Below, one piece after another: positions 60,126-64,000 of a stretch of DNA of 64,000 nt; the stretch's first letter is position 1; each line of letters begins with the position of its first letter. The stretch spans positions 20,637,485 to 20,701,484 of the forward strand of contig JAVDOI010000012.1 of assembly GCA_032191485.1 (NCBI GenBank), in the 5' to 3' direction. Origin of the DNA: Leptoclinus maculatus (lineage: Eukaryota; Chordata; Actinopteri; Perciformes; Stichaeidae). Under the pieces are notes generated by a model. It did no database searches. It saw nothing but the letters and a program-made list of their open reading frames with translations, and had not been told where the DNA came from. The translations under genes and the position numbers were made by a program.

Positions 60126-63102
60126 GTAAGACCGACTCACCACGCTCAAAATACATTTGACATGATGCTGAATGTATCTGCTTTGAAATCACACTGTGGA
60201 CACTACTTTGTTCCCAACCAACAAGTCTAAATCGAGTCCTTCAATATAATGCAAGATAGAGCCGCTCTGGTTTACATTCTGTGCAAGCTGTCTGTGCAAG
60301 GGGGATCATTCTTGGAAAATACTCTTAAGAATAAACCATACCAGTGTTTGTTACTTGAGGCCAATGTTGGTTTTTACAATTACTCTATCTTATCCCTCAT
60401 CTTACTAACACATTTAACACACTAGGACTACTGTGACAAACAACCAGCACAGCCAATCTTAACTATTATTAATATTTTAGGAAGGTTATAGTTAATTTGC
60501 ATATTGTGTAAACTAGAGACAGAGCACATGAGTAAACATTTGATCCATCTATCTATTAAAACTACAACTGCTGCAATTGGGTGCCTTTGACTGTGGTCCC
60601 CCAGGACCCCATACATTACCATTTAAAATTATTATTTAAAAAGCAGTTATTAAAACAGAAATCAAGAAGTCATTAGGAACAAAGTAACTTACAAAGTCAT
60701 GAGTTTTTAAGTGTTTTGAGCGGTCGCAAAGACTAGAAAAGCGCTACATAAATGCAGATATTAATACCATTTTTCCGAAATAAATGAATTGATTAACATG
60801 ATCATGAATTATTTGATACATTATTCTCCTTCACATGGTCTCAGAATGACAAGCAAACACTGAAATACAAGGGCATAACTCATGGTTAAGATGTGTATTT
60901 GATCATGTTGTGTTGACTGAATACACTGACTCCATGTTCCCTCCCGCAGCACTGACACCTGAGGTTCAGGCAGGTCAAACTCTGTTCAGCAGCTCCTCCG
61001 GTTATTCTGTTCTGGAGTTTATTGGTGAAGGCTGCTATGGTAAAGTGGCCAAGTGTCGAAATCTGGCAACAAAAGAGTCAATGGCTGTTAAGATCCTCAA
61101 GCAGGACATGGATTTCATCCAGGACACTGAGAAAGAGGTAGATTTTTGGACTTCTTCTCATGACATACAGTATTCCTTTGCTTACATTTTCTCTGCTTTA
61201 TCAGAGTATCTACAAGGAACCTCTTTGTTCCCCAGGTATCCATTTTAGAGATCATCAGTGTCCTGAATCCAGATCACACTAACGTGGTCAAGTTCTTTGA
61301 GCGGTTTGAACATATGGGACAGACCTGTCTGGCATTCGAGATGCTGGACAGGAGTCTCTATGACCAGCTCCACGAACGAGACTGGAAACCATTCGCTCTG
61401 AACGAGATCCGCATAATCGCAAAGCAGGTATGTATTATTGTTGTATGGAACCAATTGTGTATTCTTCTATATACTTATTACTCATCAATGAAAAAAACCC
61501 TAATACAGTAGCAAATGGAAATCCTAAACTTGTTTTTTCTCGTTTTGTCCCTGCAGCTATTGGTGGCCTTGGATGCCCTGAAGGGCCTCGGTATCCTGCA
61601 TACCGATATCAAACCCGACAACATTATGTTTGTTAATATGCAGGACCAGCCCTTTAAGATTAAATTAATAGACTTTGGAGAAGCCATTCCCGCCTCTAAA
61701 GTCCAGCTTGGGATGGAACTTCAGCCGACTGGGTTCAGAGCTCCAGAAGTTGCCCTCGGCCTCCCCTTCACTGAGGCTATAGATGTGTGGGGAGTCGGCT
61801 GCATCCTGGCATTCCTCTATCTGGCTGACTATCTTTTCCCTGTCGAATGTGATTATCAGATGGTAGGTCAGCTACCTCAGACAAACGTCCAGAACCAAGT
61901 GGATACTTTGCAGAACGTTAGCTGATGTGATTCTGTATATTTTGCCTGCAGATGAAGTGCATGGTTGAGGTTCTGGGTCAGCCGGAGGACCACCTGCTCC
62001 GTCCTGGGATATATACACAGTATTTCTTCATTGAGGAAGAGGCTGCTGATCTTCCAACATGGAGGTTGATGGTAGAGTAACCATGTTCTTCTTTGATTGA
62101 GTTGGTGAAATCATTTTATTTTAACTCTTAAAATGATTCTCATATAAATATATATATATATATATTGTTCCTTTAGATGCCTGAAGAATATAAAGCTGCC
62201 AACGATGTGAAAGCAGAAGAGCGGCAGAGCTTCATCGACCTTCCCAGCTCTCTGGATGACCTTGTTAATGTAGGTACCCTCAGCTTTGTTGAATGAGTAA
62301 AGACTGAATCAGTAGCAGGTATTAACCAGTGTCTGAGAGGTAGGGGCTGGATCAACTGACCTGAACCTGTTTCCAAATCCAGATCTATCCAAAAGGGGAG
62401 GCTGCTGAATTTGAGGACAGGAAGGCTTTTGTCGACCTCACCAAACAGCTTCTGCATCTTGACGGGGATCAGAGAATCTCTCCCCATCGAGCTCTACAGA
62501 ACTCGTTCATTACAAAGTCCCACGTGTCTGAGCATACTGACAGCTGTTTCACTGAATCGTGTACTTCATCCAGTCTGAACACCTCAGGAACTACGATTAG
62601 TGTCTGCCCAATGGAGGCCTCAGCAGACAGGGTGAACATCTCTGCAGCTTCCAAACCTGACAAATCTGATGCTGAAGATCCAGCTTTCTGGTCTTCCGAT
62701 GAAGGACTACCTCCCTACCCCTATGCTGAAGATCCAGCTGCCTGTTCTTCTGACGGAGGACTACCTCCCTACCCCTTTGCTGAAGATCCAGCTGCCTGTT
62801 CTTCTGACGGAGGACTACCTCCCTACCCCTTTGCTGAAGATCCAGCTGCCTGTTCTTCTGACGGAGGACTACCTCCCTACCCCTATGCTGAAGATCCAGC
62901 TGCCTGTTCTTCTGACGGAGGACTACCTCCCTACCCCTATGCTGAAGATCCAGCCTCCTGGTCTTCTGATGTAGCAAGACCAACAGACTACACTGCTGCA
63001 GCATCAGCCTTCCCTGGTTGCCCTAAAAGAAGGATGAAGAGATTCTTCAGTCAAATCTTGGCTGCCCTCTGTTGCTGCTGGCGTCCCACTGTGGAGGTCT
63101 AA
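60089..63102 (+). CDS. HIPK-like protein kinase with coding minisatellite, complete
   Basis: Seven exons (60089-60125, 60950-61137, 61236-61427, 61557-61862, 61952-62071, 62177-62269, 62383-63102) give 551 aa. The kinase domain spans about residues 31-354: Gly loop GEGCYGKV (38-45), Lys60 in AVKIL, catalytic HTDIKPDN (154-161), DFG (178-180), RAPE (200-203), and DVWGVGCILAFLYL. LHTDIKPDN and RAPEVALGLPFTEAIDVW are closest to homeodomain-interacting kinases, a family expanded in fish. The activation-loop Tyr-Tyr before RAPE in HIPKs is Gly-Phe here. After the kinase domain come an 18-residue tandem repeat (409-510) and a tail with KRRMKR and CCCW. It lacks the HIPK homeobox-binding and PEST regions. 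All catalytic residues needed are present, so it is likely active. Confidence 0.93.
60950..61137 (+). CDS. Kinase exon 2: ATP-binding lobe
   Basis: It encodes GYSVLEFIGEGCYGKVAKC and SMAVKILKQDMDFIQD. Donor gtagat, phase 0. Confidence 0.95.
61236..61427 (+). CDS. Kinase exon 3: hinge
   Basis: 64 codons with acceptor gttccccag and donor gtatgt. It encodes NVVKFFERFEHMGQTCLAFE and MLDRSLYDQLHERDW, the HIPK-type hinge region. Confidence 0.95.
61557..61862 (+). CDS. Kinase exon 4: catalytic and activation loops
   Basis: It encodes LGILHTDIKPDNIMFVN, IKLIDFGEA, TGFRAPEVALGLPFTEAIDV and WGVGCILAFLYLADYLFPV. Phase 0/0. Confidence 0.96.
61952..62071 (+). CDS. Kinase exon 5: C-lobe
   Basis: It encodes MKCMVEVLGQPEDHLLRPGI and YTQYFFIEE. 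The LGQP(x)DHLL string is typical of HIPK/DYRK C-lobes. Confidence 0.93.
62177..62269 (+). CDS. Kinase exon 6: C-lobe insert
   Basis: 31 codons, phase 0/0: MPEEYKAANDVKAEERQSF, IDLPSSLDDLVN. An (AT)n tract lies just before the acceptor. Confidence 0.9.
62383..63102 (+). CDS. Kinase exon 7: end of kinase domain, repeats, tail
   Basis: It encodes DRKAFVDLTKQLLHLDGDQR, ISPHRALQNSF, a Ser/Thr-rich spacer, the 18-residue repeats and the tail, then TAA. Confidence 0.93.
   Translation: MYPKGEAAEFEDRKAFVDLTKQLLHLDGDQRISPHRALQNSFITKSHVSEHTDSCFTESCTSSSLNTSGTTISVCPMEASADRVNISAASKPDKSDAEDPAFWSSDEGLPPYPYAEDPAACSSDGGLPPYPFAEDPAACSSDGGLPPYPFAEDPAACSSDGGLPPYPYAEDPAACSSDGGLPPYPYAEDPASWSSDVARPTDYTAAASAFPGCPKRRMKRFFSQILAALCCCWRPTVEV
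62671..62975 (+). repeat. Coding minisatellite, 54-bp unit
   Basis: Units start at 62671, 62725, 62779, 62833, 62887 and 62941 (last partial). The consensus peptide is AEDPAACSSDGGLPPYPF/Y. Units 2 to 5 are almost identical at the DNA level; units 1 and 6 are more diverged. Confidence 0.97.
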
Positions 63103-63215
63103 TTCCAAATTCATTAAATGTATTTACTTGTTTTCAGATCTTTGAAAACTTATGTCTGGTTAGTTAACTTTGTTTGATTAGTTCTACTTTGTCACAATGT
63201 AAATAAAATTGATTT
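63103..63215 (+). other. Kinase gene 3' untranslated region
   Basis: AATAAA lies at 63202-63207, about 100 bp after the stop. The cleavage site is inferred just beyond it. Confidence 0.65.
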
Positions 63216-64000
63216 ATGGATTGCATTGCAATACAATGTCTCAAGCTGCTTCATTACAGTACTTGCTACAAAGACAACTGACCAGGAGTCTCATTTATAA
63301 CTGTTGCGTACGCAGAAAAATGGGCCTTGAAGAGGCGTATGGCACCCACGCAAACGTTGTGATCTATCTATGTGTCATAATGTCGGCGATGCCGCTGCAT
63401 GCCGTGCTGTTCGTGAAGTTTATTTGGTGCTTAATTAAGAAACTTATGGATGTGTTCAAACATTACCATGGCACATATTGTATGGACTCACCATTCTGAA
63501 TAATGTTTTTATGCTTAGTTTTTACTTGCTCCCATGTCCTCTTGATGGCTGGGGGTTGAAAGCACTCATAATTATATGACAGTGTTATTAGTACACCATA
63601 TAGAATAGAGAGAATCACACACAATTTCTTTTCACTGCTTCAATTGATTGAATTTCTGATTATGAATAATATACATACTGATCCGCCCATACACAGATTC
63701 ACACACACATAGTCAAACTCCTAGTTCTATATGGTAATCTACACATACATGTATATACACATGTATAGTATGATACATAAGCGCATACAGTACATATATC
63801 CTCATAAGTATCTATTAATTCGTATCAATTAGATACTCTTCGGGCTTGTTTTATCTACTATTCTGAAAGAGTTGAGATAATTATTTTCGCTATAAGATCT
63901 CATTCGATGATGCATTCCATTAAGCCTACTGCCAGCAGGCACCTCTTCCACTCCCCCCCTAATTTGGAGCAAAAACGCCTAAAATATATATATATATACA
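63216..64000. other. Intergenic end of window
   Basis: AT-rich sequence ending in (AT)n. The open frame at 63209-63499 looks random or repeat-derived. No feature is supported. Confidence 0.4.

Noticed and set aside
62597..63004. 135-codon minus-strand open frame opposite the kinase repeats
   Set aside because: It is the antisense of the 54-bp coding repeats; the plus-strand frame is part of a clear kinase gene.

Overview
This window looks like nuclear DNA from a ray-finned (probably percomorph) fish. The evidence is short exons in long introns with GT/AG boundaries, many (CA)n and (AT)n microsatellites, and dense teleost-type repeats (hAT, Tc1, L2-like LINE, tRNA-derived SINE, foldback elements). 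There is no operon-like or prokaryotic organisation. The species assignment is inference.

Layout. (1) Positions 99-21267, + strand: the 3' half of a phospholipase C eta gene, best matched to PLCH2. Twelve coding exons join in one frame (4068 bp, 1355 codons plus stop) and cover the X-Y linker, the Y half-barrel, the C2 domain and a very long tail. The X domain lies upstream of the window. (2) Positions 24864-34355, + strand: a complete small ionotropic-glutamate-receptor gene of the kainate-binding-protein type (nine coding exons, 461 aa). It has a signal peptide, split ligand-binding lobes and M1 to M4, but no amino-terminal domain. One intron appears to use a GC donor, and the M3 gate motif is strongly altered. 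(3) About 43111-58073, + strand: a low-confidence, unrecognised spliced gene. The last five proposed exons join in phase across an intron swollen by transposons. (4) Positions 60089-63207, + strand: a complete fish HIPK-like protein kinase (seven coding exons, 551 aa) with a coding 54-bp minisatellite and a basic plus Cys-Cys-Cys-Trp tail.

Mobile DNA. Three copies of one hAT element lie at 4473-5285 (minus), 40836-42092 (plus, with an exact 8-bp target duplication) and 56222-56705 (plus, truncated). A second hAT at 51717-53494 also has an exact 8-bp target duplication and contains at least one further element. Other repeats are two Tc1-like relics, a deletion-scarred L2-like LINE, a minus-strand LINE endonuclease relic, a probable solo LTR (38227-38642), a foldback element (4112-4472), a MITE-like pair (23537 and 42835), tRNA-derived SINE pieces and a 92-bp tandem array.

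Function. The first two genes fit neuronal signalling (PLC-eta calcium/phosphoinositide signalling; a kainate-binding membrane protein), but nothing in the sequence shows that they act together. I found no bacterial-type defence or biosynthetic system. The most unusual items are the kinase architecture, the receptor's altered pore and GC-AG intron, the unidentified spliced gene, two adjoining hairpins at 15039-15106, and the transposon nesting.
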